Part shown: positions 41,381-51,466 of the stretch, piece by piece
How positions within the stretch are numbered: the stretch's first letter is position 1
How the letters are laid out: every line of letters begins with the position of its first letter
Assembly (NCBI RefSeq): GCF_027947535.2
Contig: NZ_JAAGKO020000049.1
Location: 1 to 64,000, forward strand
Length of the DNA stretch: 64,000 nt
Direction of reading: 5' to 3'
Source of the DNA: Streptantibioticus silvisoli
GTDB lineage: Bacteria > Actinomycetota > Actinomycetes > Streptomycetales > Streptomycetaceae
Notes under the pieces: generated by a model
What the model saw: the letters and a program-made list of their open reading frames with translations, nothing else
Told to the model about the DNA's origin: nothing
Database searches by the model: none
Program-made: the position numbers and the translations under genes

Positions 41381-42505
41381 TCAGCCGAGCAGCGTGCCCA
41401 GTTCGACGACCGGCAGACCGAGCGCCTCGCCGACCGAGGGGTAGACGACCTGTCCCTCGTGGGCGTTGAGCCCCTTGGCGAGCGCGGCGTCACGGCGCAG
41501 CGCCTCGCGCCAGCCGCGGTTGGCCAGTTCCACGATGTACGGCAGCGTGGCGTTGGTCAGCGCGTGGGTGGAGGTGTTGGGCACCGAGCCGGGCATGTTG
41601 GCGACGCAGTAGAAGACCGAGTCGTGCACGGTGAAGGTCGGCTCGGCGTGCGTGGTGGGGTGCGAGTCCTCGAAGCAGCCGCCCTGGTCGATGGCGATGT
41701 CGACCAGCACCGAGCCCGGCTTCATGCGCGAGACCAGCTCGTTGGTGACCAGCTTGGGGGCCTTGGCGCCGGGGATGAGCACCGCGCCGACCACCAGGTC
41801 GGCCTCCACGACCGCGCGCTCCAGCTCGAAGGCGTTGGAGACGACGGTGGAGACCTTGGTGCCGAAGACCTTGTCGGCCTCGCGCAGCTTGCTGATGTCC
41901 TTGTCGAGCAGCGTGACGTGGAAGCCCATGCCGACGGCGATCTGGGTGGCGTTCCAGCCGGAGACGCCGGCGCCGATGACGACGGCCTTGCCGGGGTTGA
42001 CCCCGGGCACCCCGCCGGGCAGCACGCCGCGGCCGCCGGCCGCGCGCATCAGGTGGTACGCGCCGACCTGCGGGGCGAGCCGGCCGGCCACCTCCGACAT
42101 CGGGGCGAGCAGCGGCAGCTGGCGGCCCGCGGTCTCGACGGTCTCGTAGGCGATCGCGGTGGTGCCGGAGGCCAGCAGCGCGTCGGTGCACTCCCGGGAG
42201 GCGGCCAGGTGGAGGTAGGTGAAGAGCGTCTGGCCCTTGCGCAGCCGGTGGTACTCCTCGGCGACCGGCTCCTTGACCTTCAGCAGCAGGTCGGCGGTGG
42301 CCCAGACCTCGTCGGCCGTCCGGAGGATCGCCGCGCCGGCCGCGGTGTACTCCGCGTCGGTGATCGACGAGCCGAGCCCGGCCTCCCGCTCCAGGAAGAC
42401 CTGGTGGCCGTTGCGCACCAGCTCGTGCACGCCGGCCGGGGTGATGGCGACCCGGAACTCGTTGTTCTTGACCTCGCGGGGGATACCGACCTTCACGTGG
42501 ATCAC
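41381..42505 (-). CDS. ald: L-alanine dehydrogenase
   Basis: Protein of 374 aa, the normal family length. VGIPREVKNNEFRVAITPAG at the N-terminus; Lys and His in the pyruvate site region (LFTYLHLAAS); NAD-binding VVIGAGVSGWNATQIAVGMG; then HALTNATLPYIVELANRGWR near the C-terminus. It interconverts alanine and pyruvate with NAD and ammonia, serving alanine catabolism and redox balance. The upstream region holds direct repeats that may bind an Lrp/AsnC-type activator, which regulates ald in other actinobacteria (established in mycobacteria). Confidence 0.97.
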   Translation of the reverse strand: MIHVKVGIPREVKNNEFRVAITPAGVHELVRNGHQVFLEREAGLGSSITDAEYTAAGAAILRTADEVWATADLLLKVKEPVAEEYHRLRKGQTLFTYLHLAASRECTDALLASGTTAIAYETVETAGRQLPLLAPMSEVAGRLAPQVGAYHLMRAAGGRGVLPGGVPGVNPGKAVVIGAGVSGWNATQIAVGMGFHVTLLDKDISKLREADKVFGTKVSTVVSNAFELERAVVEADLVVGAVLIPGAKAPKLVTNELVSRMKPGSVLVDIAIDQGGCFEDSHPTTHAEPTFTVHDSVFYCVANMPGSVPNTSTHALTNATLPYIVELANRGWREALRRDAALAKGLNAHEGQVVYPSVGEALGLPVVELGTLLG

Positions 42506-42722
42506 GGTCCTTGGGGATGGGAGGAGATAGACATCAGGACATTTCCGCGCATGACGGTAGACATCCGACTCGCCGCTCCATTGCGACTGACTGAAGTCTA
42601 ATGAAGGAGGACGCCGTGTCCAGCCTTACAATGTGACTATTTTCTGTCGGACTATTGGCAGATTCGCAGGCCATGATCGGCGGGAGCCGTTCGCACCCGT
42701 CCCGCGGGCCGCGCCCGGCCCG
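42506..42722. promoter_or_regulatory. ald upstream region with GACTATT direct repeat
   Basis: GACTATT occurs at 42635-42641 and 42650-42656, a 15-bp spacing on one DNA face-and-a-half. CATTAGACT on the ald strand (near 42600) may be a -10 element. On the plus strand GAAGGAGG followed by a GTG starts a six-codon ORF (42616-42636), whose meaning is unclear. Confidence 0.4.
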
Positions 42723-45251
42723 TCATCCGGTGCCGCGACCGCCCGCCCCGCGCGCCGTCCCCCCGCGGGGCGCCCGCCCCTCCGGGGCCGCCGGACCGCG
42801 CGCCGGCCGCGATCCGTCCAGCAGCACCGCCGCCGCGTCCCGCTGCAACCGGGCGCCCGCCGGGTCGCCGAGCCGGTCGAGGGTGTCGGCCATCACCAGC
42901 AGCACCAGGCCCTCGACCCGGGCGTCGGCCGCCTGCCGGGCCCAGTGCAGCGCCTCGTGGCCGCCGCGCAGCGCCTCCTCCGGCCGGCCGGCCATCAACT
43001 GCGTGCGGGCCGCCTCGCCCAGCGCGGCCGCGTACCCGGCCGTGTCGCGCAGCCGGCGGTGCACGGCCGCCGCCGCCCGCCACTCCCGCAGCCCCGCGGT
43101 GAACCGGCGGTGATCGCGGTACAGCTCGCCCAGCCTGCCGTGCACGGCGGCCACCTCGGCCAGCTCGCCGCGGGTCTGGCGCAGCGCGAGCGCCCGGCCG
43201 AACCAGTCGGCGGACCGCTCCGGGTCGCCGAGCCGCAGGTAGGCGCCACCCAGCGCCTCCAGCGCCCGGCCGGTCGTCGTCGGATCGTCGGCAGTACGGG
43301 CGGCGTCCAGCGCGGTCCGGTACCGGCCGACCGCCTCCTTGACCCGGTCCGCCGCCATGTCGAGGTCGGCCAGGTTGATCAGCGCGGCGGCCCGGTCGCG
43401 CGGCAGCCCCCGGCGTTCGGCGATCCGCAGCAGCAGGCTGTGCAACGTGTACATGGCCGGCCCGGTCTCCTGCGCCGTGCCGTCGTCGTAGGCGTCCAGC
43501 GCGCGGACCAGCGCGGTGATCAACCGCCGTGCCAGCGTGTCGAGTTCACCGTCGTCCGCCGCGATGGCCGCCGCGTCGAGCAACTGCGGGCGGCGGGCGG
43601 CCAGCCAGACCTCGGCGTCGTGCCGGGAGGCGAACCGCACCGCGCGCGGCAGGTCCTCCGCCCGGCGCGCGCCCTCCTCCTCGTCGCCGGCCATCGCCCG
43701 GCAGGACTGCACCAGCCGCACGGTGCGTTCCAGCATCCGCGCCCGGGCCAGCCGCACCTCCTCGGGCCGCTCCCCGGTCCGCACCAGCGACGCCAGGTGC
43801 GGCGCCAGCCACCCCGGCAGCCGGTAACCGTCGACGTCCGGGCGGACCAGGCCGTGCGCGGCGAGGTCGAACAGCGTCTCGCGGGCCACCTCGGGCGTCG
43901 TGCCGGCCAGCGCGGACGCCACGTGCGCGTCGGCCAGCCCGCCGGGGGCCAGCGCCAGCAGCCGCAGCATCCGCGCGGTGGCCGCCGGGAAGGTGCCGTA
44001 GACCAAGTGGAACGCCCGCATCGCCGGACCGGACGGCGGCTCGGCGGGCGCGGGCGCCGGCACCGCGGACGGCATCCACCGCACCCCTCCCCCGGGCGCG
44101 TCGCCGGTCAGCGGCACACTCGCACGCGGTACGCCGAGCACCGGGTGCCCCCGCGCGGCGGACTGCCCGCCGGGCGCGGCGGGGGACGGCACCGCGGAGG
44201 CCGGCCCGGCGGCGCAAGCGGAGGAACCGGGAGGAGCCGCATCTGCCGGTACGTGCGGCGCCGGGACGCCGGACTGCCCGGCGGCGGAACCCCCGGCCGC
44301 GGCGGGCACCGGATACGGGCCGTCGAACGGGGAGGCCGCGGGATACGAACCCCCGGCGCAGGCGTGACGCGTGCCCGCCGCACTCGCCGCGGAGCCACCG
44401 GCGCCCGCGGCGTGGTGGCCGTGCGGGCCCGCCGCCCCCGGCCCCGCGGCGTGCGGGCCGGCCGGCGACGGGTGCGCGGCGTGCGGCGGCGGCCCGGACA
44501 GCTCCCGCAGCGCGCGGACCGCGTCGGTGACCGCCTTGCCGGGGCGGGCCGCGAGCCAGCCGCCGACCATGCGCAACGCCGCCGGGTTGCCCGCGCAGGT
44601 CTCGGTCAGCGTGCGGGCGGCGGTGGGGTCGACGGTGACCCGGATCTCGCCGATGACCGCGGACAGCAGGTCGACGCCCGCCTCCGGTTCCAGGCCGCCG
44701 AGCGTGCAGGGCCGCACGTCGGGGACACCGGACAGCGGTCCGGCGGCGGTGGCGACCACCAGGCAGCCGGGGCCGGCCGGCAGCAGCGGCAGGACCTGGT
44801 CGGCCCCGGTCGCGTCGTCCAGCAGCAGCACCGCGCGGCGGCCGGTCAGCGCGGCGCGCAGGGCGGCGGCCGGGTCCTCGCGGTACGCCCCGGACGCGGG
44901 GAGCAGGCCCGGTGCGGCGGCGAGCAGGACGGCGGCGGCCCGGTCGGACGGCACCGGTTCGCCGTGGTGATCGGTGAGCCGCGCGTACAGCACACCGTCC
45001 GGGTAGCGGCCGGCCAGCGAGCGGACCAGCCGGGCGGCCAGCGCGGTGCGACCGGAACCGGGCCGGCCGGCCACCAGCAGCACCCGGCAGGTGGCGGCGG
45101 GCCGGCCACCGAGCGCGTCGAGCCCGGGACGGTCGATGTCGGCGCGCAGTTCGGCCAGTTCACGGCGTCGTCCGGCGAAGTACGGCGGACCGGCCGGCAA
45201 CTGCGCGCGCCGCTCCGCCGGCCCGGCGCCATCCGCCACCTGATCCGGCAC
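42723..45251 (-). CDS. STAND-type NTPase with TPR repeats
   Basis: Protein of 842 aa from a GTG (13 codons after the first possible start). Residues ~25-260 are a STAND/NB-ARC-like NTPase: FAGRRRELAELRADIDRPGL, P-loop LLVAGRPGSGRTALAARLVR, Walker B AVLLLDDATGADQVLPLLPA. A winged-helix region (MRAFHLVYGTFPAATARMLR; RETLFDLAAHGLV) comes after a ~130-aa Gly/Ala/Pro linker. The C-terminal third is TPR: TGRALEALGGAYLRLGDPER, ADWFGRALALRQTRGELAEV, YAAALGEAARTQLMAGRPEE. No DNA-binding SARP domain is present. Such proteins act as signal-sensing switches; the ligand is unknown. Confidence 0.88.
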   Translation of the reverse strand: MPDQVADGAGPAERRAQLPAGPPYFAGRRRELAELRADIDRPGLDALGGRPAATCRVLLVAGRPGSGRTALAARLVRSLAGRYPDGVLYARLTDHHGEPVPSDRAAAVLLAAAPGLLPASGAYREDPAAALRAALTGRRAVLLLDDATGADQVLPLLPAGPGCLVVATAAGPLSGVPDVRPCTLGGLEPEAGVDLLSAVIGEIRVTVDPTAARTLTETCAGNPAALRMVGGWLAARPGKAVTDAVRALRELSGPPPHAAHPSPAGPHAAGPGAAGPHGHHAAGAGGSAASAAGTRHACAGGSYPAASPFDGPYPVPAAAGGSAAGQSGVPAPHVPADAAPPGSSACAAGPASAVPSPAAPGGQSAARGHPVLGVPRASVPLTGDAPGGGVRWMPSAVPAPAPAEPPSGPAMRAFHLVYGTFPAATARMLRLLALAPGGLADAHVASALAGTTPEVARETLFDLAAHGLVRPDVDGYRLPGWLAPHLASLVRTGERPEEVRLARARMLERTVRLVQSCRAMAGDEEEGARRAEDLPRAVRFASRHDAEVWLAARRPQLLDAAAIAADDGELDTLARRLITALVRALDAYDDGTAQETGPAMYTLHSLLLRIAERRGLPRDRAAALINLADLDMAADRVKEAVGRYRTALDAARTADDPTTTGRALEALGGAYLRLGDPERSADWFGRALALRQTRGELAEVAAVHGRLGELYRDHRRFTAGLREWRAAAAVHRRLRDTAGYAAALGEAARTQLMAGRPEEALRGGHEALHWARQAADARVEGLVLLVMADTLDRLGDPAGARLQRDAAAVLLDGSRPARGPAAPEGRAPRGGTARGAGGRGTG

Positions 45252-45321
45252 GCGCCCACTCCCGTCTGCGTCCGGGCGGCCACCGGCCACCCGCGAGGTC
45301 CGACGTACGGAATGTAGTCGA

Positions 45322-45361
45322 CCCTCCGGCCCGGACCGGGGAAACGGTCCGGGCCGGAGGG
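45322..45361 (-). terminator. strong hairpin after the nudix gene
   Basis: CCCTCCGGCCCGGACCG (45322-45338) pairs perfectly with CGGTCCGGGCCGGAGGG (45345-45361): a 17-bp stem and a 6-nt loop. It ends the pyrG-nudix unit and isolates the STAND gene. Confidence 0.85.
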
Positions 45362-45375
45362 CCGATGATCACCCG

Positions 45376-46014
45376 TCAGGCGGTGAAAGGGCGGGCCGGC
45401 CACGGCGCGTCGGCCGGGCGCAGCGCCGCGATCCCGTCACCGGCCCCGGCCGCGGCGAGCGCGAGGACGCCGGCGACCAGACAGGAGTTGTGGAGTTCAC
45501 CGGAGATGACCGCGCGCACCAGGTCGGCGAGCGGGACGCGGGCGTACTCCAGGTCGGCCTCCTCCGCGGAGACCTCGTACCGTTCCCCGGTCGCCTCCGA
45601 CAGGCCCCGGGCCAGGAAGACCCGGACCGCCTCGTCGGAGCCGCCGGGGCTGTTGAAGATGTCGACCAGCACCCGCCAGTCGGCGGCCTCGGTGTACGTC
45701 TCCTCGAACAGCTCGCGCCGCGCGGCGACCACCGGGTCCTCGCCGGGCACGTCGAGGATGCCGGCCGGCAGCTCCCACAGCTTGTGCCGCACCGGGTGGC
45801 GGTACTGGCGCAGGACCAGCACCCGCCCGTCGTCGTCGAGGGCCAGGACGGCGACCGAGCCGGGGTGCACCTGGTAGTCGCGGCGGGCGGTGGAGCCGTC
45901 CGGCATGGTGACGACGTCGCTGCGCACGCCGGTGACCTTGCCGGTCCACGGCACGTCGGTCGCGGTGACCGGCCATTCCTCGGCCGTGTCGCGCAGCCCG
46001 TCCGCGCCGGTCAC
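45376..46014 (-). CDS. NUDIX hydrolase, ADP-ribose pyrophosphatase type
   Basis: Protein of 212 aa from a GTG that overlaps the pyrG stop (GTGA). [20 protein letters not shown] and [20 protein letters not shown] lead into the Nudix box ([20 protein letters not shown] followed by ETYTEA; RELFEET holds the metal Glu). The ELPAG and QYR motifs are typical of ADP-ribose pyrophosphatases, which split ADP-ribose to AMP and ribose-5-phosphate. Coupled to pyrG in an arrangement conserved in actinobacteria. Confidence 0.93.
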   Translation of the reverse strand: MTGADGLRDTAEEWPVTATDVPWTGKVTGVRSDVVTMPDGSTARRDYQVHPGSVAVLALDDDGRVLVLRQYRHPVRHKLWELPAGILDVPGEDPVVAARRELFEETYTEAADWRVLVDIFNSPGGSDEAVRVFLARGLSEATGERYEVSAEEADLEYARVPLADLVRAVISGELHNSCLVAGVLALAAAGAGDGIAALRPADAPWPARPFTA

Positions 46015-47696
46015 GCGCCGGCCTCCTCAAGGCGCCGCACGGCGGCGGCGACCAGGCCGGCGAACAGCGGGTGCGGGCGGGTCGGGCGGGACTTCAGCTC
46101 CGGGTGGGCCTGGGTGGCGACCAGGTAGGGGTGGACCTCGCGCGGATACTCGACGTACTCGACCAGCTTGTTGTCGGGCGAGGTGCCGCTGAAGACGATG
46201 CCGGCCTTCTTCTCCAGCTCCGCGCGGTAGGAGTTGTTGACCTCGTAGCGGTGCCGGTGGCGTTCCTCCACGTAGGGCTCGTTGCCGTAGACCTCGCGGA
46301 CGATGGAGCCCTCGGCGAGCTTGGCGGGGTAGATGCCCAGCCGCATGGTGCCGCCCATGTCGCCCTTGCCCTCGACGATGTCGAGCTGCTCGGCCATGGT
46401 GGAGATGACCGGGTGCGCGGTGGCCGGGTCGAACTCGGTGGAGTTGGCGTCCTGGATGCCGGCCAGGTTGCGGGCGGCCTCGATGACGACGCACTGAAGA
46501 CCCAGGCACAGCCCCAGCAGCGGGATGCCGTGTTCGCGGGCGTAGGTGACGGTGGCCACCTTGCCCTCCACGCCGCGGTCGCCGAACCCGCCGGGCACGC
46601 AGATCGCGTCGACGCCGGCCAGCTGTTCGGCGGCGCCGGCCGCGGTGCCGCAGTCGTCGGAGGTGACCCACTTGATGGTGACGCGGGCGTTGTTGGCGAA
46701 GCCGCCGGCCCGCAGCGCCTCGGTGACCGACAGGTAGGCGTCCGGCAGGTCGATGTACTTGCCGACCAGCGCGACGGTGACCTCGTGCGCGGGGTGGTGG
46801 ACCCGGCGCAGCAGGTCGTCCCACTGGGACCACTCCACGTCGCGGAACGGCAGGTCGAGGCGGCGCACCACGTAGGCGTCCAGGCCCTCGGCGTGCAGCA
46901 CCTTGGGGATGTCGTAGATCGACTTGGCGTCGATGGCGGCGACCACCGCGTCCTCGTCGACGTCGCACATCAGGGAGATCTTGCGCTTGATGGCGGTGGG
47001 GACCTCGCGGTCGGCGCGCAGCACGATGGCGTCGGGCTGGATGCCGATGCTGCGCAGGGCGGCGACCGAGTGCTGGGTGGGCTTGGTCTTCAGCTCGCCG
47101 GACGGGCCGATGTAGGGCAGCAGCGAGACGTGCACGAAGAAGACGTTGTCCCGGCCGACCTCGTGGCGGACCTGGCGGACCGACTCCAGGAACGGCAGCG
47201 ACTCGATGTCGCCGACGGTGCCGCCCACCTCGGTGATGACCACGTCGACGTCGTCGGTGGCCATCCGGCGGATGCGGGACTTGATCTCATTGGTGATGTG
47301 CGGAATGACCTGCACGGTGTCGCCCAGGTATTCGCCGCGCCGCTCCTTGGCGATCACCGAGGAGTAGACCTGGCCGGTGGTGACGTTGGCGGAGCCGTCG
47401 AGGTCGACGTCGAGGAACCGCTCGTAGTGGCCGACGTCCAGGTCGGTCTCGGCGCCGTCGTTGGTGACGAAGACCTCACCGTGCTGGAACGGGTTCATCG
47501 TGCCGGGGTCGACGTTCAGGTACGGGTCGAGCTTCTGCATCGTGACCCGCAGGCCACGCGCCTTGAGCAGGGCGCCCAGGCTGGAGGCGGTCAGCCCCTT
47601 GCCGAGCGAAGAGGCCACACCCCCGGTGACGAAGAGGTGCTTGGTCGTCGTGTTGGTACGGCGGTGAGCAGCCGTGCCGGGGTGCGGCTGTGCCAA
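46011..47696 (-). CDS. pyrG: CTP synthase
   Basis: Protein of 561 aa from a TTG (N-terminus [20 protein letters not shown]) with GGGAG 8-9 nt upstream; no ATG or GTG fits the conserved beginning. The synthetase domain has [40 protein letters not shown] and [18 protein letters not shown]. The glutamine amidotransferase domain has [18 protein letters not shown] with the catalytic Cys and ends with [16 protein letters not shown] (His-x-Glu). It makes CTP from UTP, ATP and glutamine. The unusual TTG may lower translation. Confidence 0.96.
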   Translation of the reverse strand: MAQPHPGTAAHRRTNTTTKHLFVTGGVASSLGKGLTASSLGALLKARGLRVTMQKLDPYLNVDPGTMNPFQHGEVFVTNDGAETDLDVGHYERFLDVDLDGSANVTTGQVYSSVIAKERRGEYLGDTVQVIPHITNEIKSRIRRMATDDVDVVITEVGGTVGDIESLPFLESVRQVRHEVGRDNVFFVHVSLLPYIGPSGELKTKPTQHSVAALRSIGIQPDAIVLRADREVPTAIKRKISLMCDVDEDAVVAAIDAKSIYDIPKVLHAEGLDAYVVRRLDLPFRDVEWSQWDDLLRRVHHPAHEVTVALVGKYIDLPDAYLSVTEALRAGGFANNARVTIKWVTSDDCGTAAGAAEQLAGVDAICVPGGFGDRGVEGKVATVTYAREHGIPLLGLCLGLQCVVIEAARNLAGIQDANSTEFDPATAHPVISTMAEQLDIVEGKGDMGGTMRLGIYPAKLAEGSIVREVYGNEPYVEERHRHRYEVNNSYRAELEKKAGIVFSGTSPDNKLVEYVEYPREVHPYLVATQAHPELKSRPTRPHPLFAGLVAAAVRRLEEAGA

Positions 47697-48278
47697 GAGG
47701 GGCTCCCGTGGTCGCGAGGTGAGAGTCGGACGGCTCCGGCGGTGCGGTCGCCGTCGCGGCGGTTCAGTGGTTCGGCCCACCGGCCCACGGGCTACCAGGG
47801 TATCAGCGCCCCTGTCCGGTCCGGTCCGGCGGAACCGCCGATTTCGCCCCGGACCCCCGCGACACGCCGACCGCGTTCGTATGAAGTAATCGGCCGCGGC
47901 GTTCGGATCTTGTCCGAAGTGATGGTCGGACGTCCTACCGCCGAGCCGTAGGATGCTCCCAGTTGGCGCGGCGGCACACCGGGCGACGACTGCCACCCGA
48001 CCGGCTCCGCCAGGCCTCAACCGAGACTCGCGTGTCCCCCGGTCCCCACGTCGTATTCTGCTCGGACACATCGTTGTGAGCCGGCCGGACGGTACCGCCG
48101 CCCGCCCCCGTCGCCGCGATGCCCGCACGGCGTGCCGGACCGGGGCGCAGGGCTCACCAGCCACGGGGGCACCGGAGCCAGGTGCGCCGCGGCCATGCCG
48201 CCGGGGACCCCACGCGTCCCGCGGGACTTCACAGCTGTTCGACAAGCTCTGCTTGTCACTGTTCGACTGGAGATGCAC
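47697..48278. other. divergent intergenic region, pyrG / GH15 gene
   Basis: About 580 bp without a recognised gene. For pyrG, GCTGATACCCTGG near 47796-47808 (coding strand) contains a -10-like GATACCCT. For the GH15 gene, CCGTAGGATG (47945-47954) and TCGTATTCTGC (48049-48059) contain -10-like hexamers. The right end holds the hairpin/direct-repeat element at 48235-48267. Confidence 0.45.
48235..48267 (+). promoter_or_regulatory. hairpin flanked by direct repeats next to the GH15 ribosome binding site
   Basis: GACAAGCTCTGCTTGTC (48241-48257) is a perfect 7-bp stem with a 3-nt loop. CTGTTCGAC is present on both sides (48235-48243 and 48259-48267). The ribosome binding site GGAG follows at once (48269-48272). 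If transcribed, the stem sits beside the translation start; if DNA, it is an operator candidate. Confidence 0.5.
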
Positions 48279-50108
48279 GTGGCCGGGCGCATCGAGGACT
48301 ACGCACTCATCGGCGATATGCAGACCGCCGCACTGGTCTGCCGCGACGGCACCGCCGATTGGCTGTGCCTCCCCCGCTTCGACTCCCCCGCCGTCTTCGC
48401 GGGGCTGCTCGGCACCGACGACCACGGTTTCTGGCGGGTGGGCCCGGCCCACACGCCGCAGACCGGGCCGCCGGCCGCGACCCGCCGCCGGTACCGGGGC
48501 GACTCGCTGGTGCTGGAGTCGGAGTGGGACACCGACCGCGGCACCGTCCGCGTCATCGACTTCATGCCGCCGCGTGACGGCGCGCCGCAGCTCATCCGGA
48601 TCGTGGAGGGCGTCAGCGGCCGGGTGCCGATGCGCTCGGCCCTGCGGATGCGCTTCTCCTACGGCTGGGTCGTGCCGTGGGTGCACAAGGTGGACAGCTC
48701 CGACGCCGACGACGCGCCCGAGGGCCGTACCGTCGCGGTGGCCGGTCCGGACTCGGTGTGGTTCGACACCGATGTCCCGACCTACGGTGAGGACCTGACG
48801 ACCTACGCGGACTTCACCGTCGCCGAGGGCGACCGGATCGCGTTCACCATCAGCTGGGAGCCGTCGCACAAGCCGGCGCCGCCGCTGCCGGACCCGGAGG
48901 GGTCGCTGACGGCGACGGAGGACTTCTGGCGCGAGTGGGTGGCGCAGTGCACGTACCACGGCCCGTACCGGGACGCGGTGATCCGTTCGCTGATCACGCT
49001 GAAGGCGCTGACCTACGGCCCGACCGGCGGCATCGTCGCGGCGCCGACCACCTCGCTGCCGGAGGACATCGGCGGCGTGCGCAACTGGGATTACCGCTTC
49101 ACCTGGCTGCGGGACGCGGCGATCACCTTGTCGTCGCTGCTGCGCACCGGGTACCGCGAGGAGGCCCGCGCCTGGCGCGAGTGGCTGCTGCGCGCGGTGG
49201 CCGGCGACCCGGAGAACCTCCAGATCATGTACGGCATCGCCGGTGAGCGGGAGCTGGGCGAGCAGGACCTGACCTGGCTGCCCGGCTACGAGAACTCCAC
49301 CCCGGTGCGGGTCGGCAACGGCGCGGCCCACCAGCTCCAGCTGGACGTCTACGGCGAGGTCAGCGAGGCGCTGCACCTGGCGCACATGACCGGTCTGGCC
49401 CGCAACGACTACGCCAGCCTGCTCCAGCTGAAGCTCATCCACTACCTGGAGGAGCACTGGCAGGAGCCGGACGAGGGCATCTGGGAGGTGCGCGGCCCGC
49501 GCCGGCACTTCACCCACTCCAAGGTGATGGCCTGGGTGGCGGTGGACCGCACCATCAAGCTCATCGAGTCCGGCGAGGCCGACGGCCCGCTGGAGCGGTG
49601 GCGCGAGCTGCGCGAGGACATCCACCGCGAGGTGTGCGAGAAGGGCTACGACCCGGACCGCAACACCTTCACCCAGTCCTACGGGTCGAAGGAGCTGGAC
49701 TCCTCACTGCTGCTGATCCCGCAGGTGGGCTTCCTGCCGCCGGACGACAAGCGGGTCATCGGCACGATCGAGGCGATCCAGAAGGAGCTGACCGTCGAGG
49801 GCGGCTTCGTGGTGCGTTACCCGACCGAGGGCGGCGACGAGGGCGTCGACGGCCTGCCGGGTGACGAGGGCGCGTTCCTGGCCTGCTCGTTCTGGCTCGC
49901 CGACGATCTGGCGATGATCGGCCGGGTCGACGAGGCCCGCCAGCTGTTCGAGAAGCTGCTGTCGCTGCGCAACGACCTGGGCCTGCTGGCGGAGGAGTGG
50001 GACCCGCGCCTCCAGCGCCAGGTCGGCAACTTCCCGCAGGCGTTCAGCCACGTGCCGCTCATCGACACCGCCTTGCGCCTGACCGCCTCCGGCGCCTACG
50101 GCGGCTGA
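48279..50108 (+). CDS. glycoside hydrolase family 15 protein (glucoamylase/trehalase-like)
   Basis: Protein of 609 aa from a GTG ([20 protein letters not shown]) with GGAG 6 nt upstream; an ATG two codons earlier has no spacing. The N-terminal beta-sandwich (to ~270) includes [20 protein letters not shown]. The (alpha/alpha)6 barrel includes [40 protein letters not shown] with a candidate general-acid Glu and [20 protein letters not shown] with the general-base Glu. There is no signal peptide, so it is cytosolic, pointing to trehalose or short glucan hydrolysis. A 20-bp terminator hairpin follows. Confidence 0.93.
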   Translation: MAGRIEDYALIGDMQTAALVCRDGTADWLCLPRFDSPAVFAGLLGTDDHGFWRVGPAHTPQTGPPAATRRRYRGDSLVLESEWDTDRGTVRVIDFMPPRDGAPQLIRIVEGVSGRVPMRSALRMRFSYGWVVPWVHKVDSSDADDAPEGRTVAVAGPDSVWFDTDVPTYGEDLTTYADFTVAEGDRIAFTISWEPSHKPAPPLPDPEGSLTATEDFWREWVAQCTYHGPYRDAVIRSLITLKALTYGPTGGIVAAPTTSLPEDIGGVRNWDYRFTWLRDAAITLSSLLRTGYREEARAWREWLLRAVAGDPENLQIMYGIAGERELGEQDLTWLPGYENSTPVRVGNGAAHQLQLDVYGEVSEALHLAHMTGLARNDYASLLQLKLIHYLEEHWQEPDEGIWEVRGPRRHFTHSKVMAWVAVDRTIKLIESGEADGPLERWRELREDIHREVCEKGYDPDRNTFTQSYGSKELDSSLLLIPQVGFLPPDDKRVIGTIEAIQKELTVEGGFVVRYPTEGGDEGVDGLPGDEGAFLACSFWLADDLAMIGRVDEARQLFEKLLSLRNDLGLLAEEWDPRLQRQVGNFPQAFSHVPLIDTALRLTASGAYGG

Positions 50109-50121
50109 CGGCCGGCCCCAC

Positions 50122-50172
50122 GACGCGAAGACCCCCGGCCCCGGGCACGACAGGGCCGGGGGTCTTCGCGTC
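50122..50172 (+). terminator. strong hairpin terminator after the GH15 gene
   Basis: 50122-50141 (GACGCGAAGACCCCCGGCCC) pairs perfectly with 50153-50172 (GGGCCGGGGGTCTTCGCGTC), a 20-bp stem with an 11-nt loop, 14 bp after the stop. Confidence 0.9.
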
Positions 50173-50332
50173 CGGGGCGTCTCCAGGCGGCGTTCGGCGG
50201 CCGGTGACGCGCGGGTGGCCGGTGGCCGGTGACGTACGAGGGCGGGCCGGCCGGTGACGTACGGCGGTGTGCGGGCCGGCGCGGTCGGGAACGGCCCGGC
50301 CGGTGCGGTCAGGAACGGAGATGTCGGCGCGG

Positions 50333-51466
50333 TCAGGAGCGGGCGGGCGCGTGGGTCAACTCGTCGTAGACGCTGAGGATCTGCGCGATCGTGTCGTCCT
50401 GCGTCGGCCAGGTGGCCGCCTGGACGCGGCCCTCGGCGGACAGCCGGGCGCGCAGCGCCGGATCGGCCAGCAGGCAGGACACCGCCTGGGCCAGTGCCTC
50501 CGGGTCGTCCTTCGGCACCAGCACGGCGGCGTCGCCGACCAGCTCCGGCACCGCGCCGACCGCGGTGGCCACCAGCGGCACCCCGGCACGCATCGCCTCG
50601 TGCACGATCAGCGGATACGACTCGAACCGGCTGGGCAGCACCACCAGGTCGGCGGCGGCCAGGAGTTCCGGCACGTCGTCGCGGTGGCCCAGCAGCCGCA
50701 CCGGCAGGTCCTCGGCGTCGACCCGCCCCTGCAACGCGGCCCGGTCAGCGCCCTCCCCCGCCACCACGACCGTCGGCCGGGGCCGCAGCCCGCCCCACTC
50801 GCGGGCCGCGTCCAGCAGCAGATCGTGCCCCTTGTGCGGCTCCAGACGGCCGACGCTGAGGATCAACGGGCCGTCGAGCGCGCCGAGTCCGGCCCGGGTC
50901 TTGTCCGCCTGCGGCCCGGCGGGACGCACCCTGGCGCGTTCCGGCGGGAACGACACCGGCGCCAGCCGCGCGTCCCGGGCCCCCAGACCGCGCACCTCGT
51001 CGACGATGCCGGACCAGGCACCCAGCACCACGGTCGCCGCCCGCGCCACCCGCCGCTCCAGCAGCCGCAGCAGCCCCGCCCGGGTGCCGCGCACCGGCAG
51101 CCCGGCGTGCCAGGTCACCACCAGCGCCGGACCGCCCGCACCGCCGGCCAGCGCCAGGGAGGCCAGCATCGCCGCGTGCAGCCCGTGCGCGTGGACCACG
51201 TCGGCGCCGTGGCAGGCCGCCCGCAGCGCCGCCACCGCCATCGCCTCGTCCCGCGGCGCCGGACGCTCCGGGATCTCCACCGCGGTGAAACGGACACCGG
51301 TGCGCTGGAAACCGTGGGACTGCGCCGCGCTGGACGGCCCGCACACCGTGACGTCCACCCCGCGCGCCACCAGACCGCCGGACAGCGAACTGACGTGCCC
51401 GGCACCGTTGGCCCCGAGCACCTGGACGGCGCGCAGCGGCCCGCGGGGGGTAAGGGTGCTGGTCAC
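50333..51466 (-). CDS. GT4-family glycosyltransferase
   Basis: Protein of 377 aa from a GTG; GAGGAG lies 12 nt upstream, a little far, and longer N-termini are open. GT-B fold: VQVLGANGAGHVSSLSGGLV (donor/acceptor N-domain), GADVVHAHGLHAAMLASLAL, then LILSVGRLEPHKGHDLLLDA and ADLVVLPSRFESYPLIVHEA, with the EX7E motif (ESYPLIVHE) of GT4 enzymes, and GVPLVATAVGAVPELV for nucleotide binding. It transfers a sugar from a nucleotide donor; acceptor unknown. No polysaccharide cluster surrounds it. Confidence 0.9.
   Translation of the reverse strand: MTSTLTPRGPLRAVQVLGANGAGHVSSLSGGLVARGVDVTVCGPSSAAQSHGFQRTGVRFTAVEIPERPAPRDEAMAVAALRAACHGADVVHAHGLHAAMLASLALAGGAGGPALVVTWHAGLPVRGTRAGLLRLLERRVARAATVVLGAWSGIVDEVRGLGARDARLAPVSFPPERARVRPAGPQADKTRAGLGALDGPLILSVGRLEPHKGHDLLLDAAREWGGLRPRPTVVVAGEGADRAALQGRVDAEDLPVRLLGHRDDVPELLAAADLVVLPSRFESYPLIVHEAMRAGVPLVATAVGAVPELVGDAAVLVPKDDPEALAQAVSCLLADPALRARLSAEGRVQAATWPTQDDTIAQILSVYDELTHAPARS

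Noticed and set aside
42633-45317. 894-aa plus-strand open frame
   Set aside because: Antisense to the STAND/TPR gene with its intact P-loop and TPRs; the sequence is a Gln/Arg/Gly-rich by-product.
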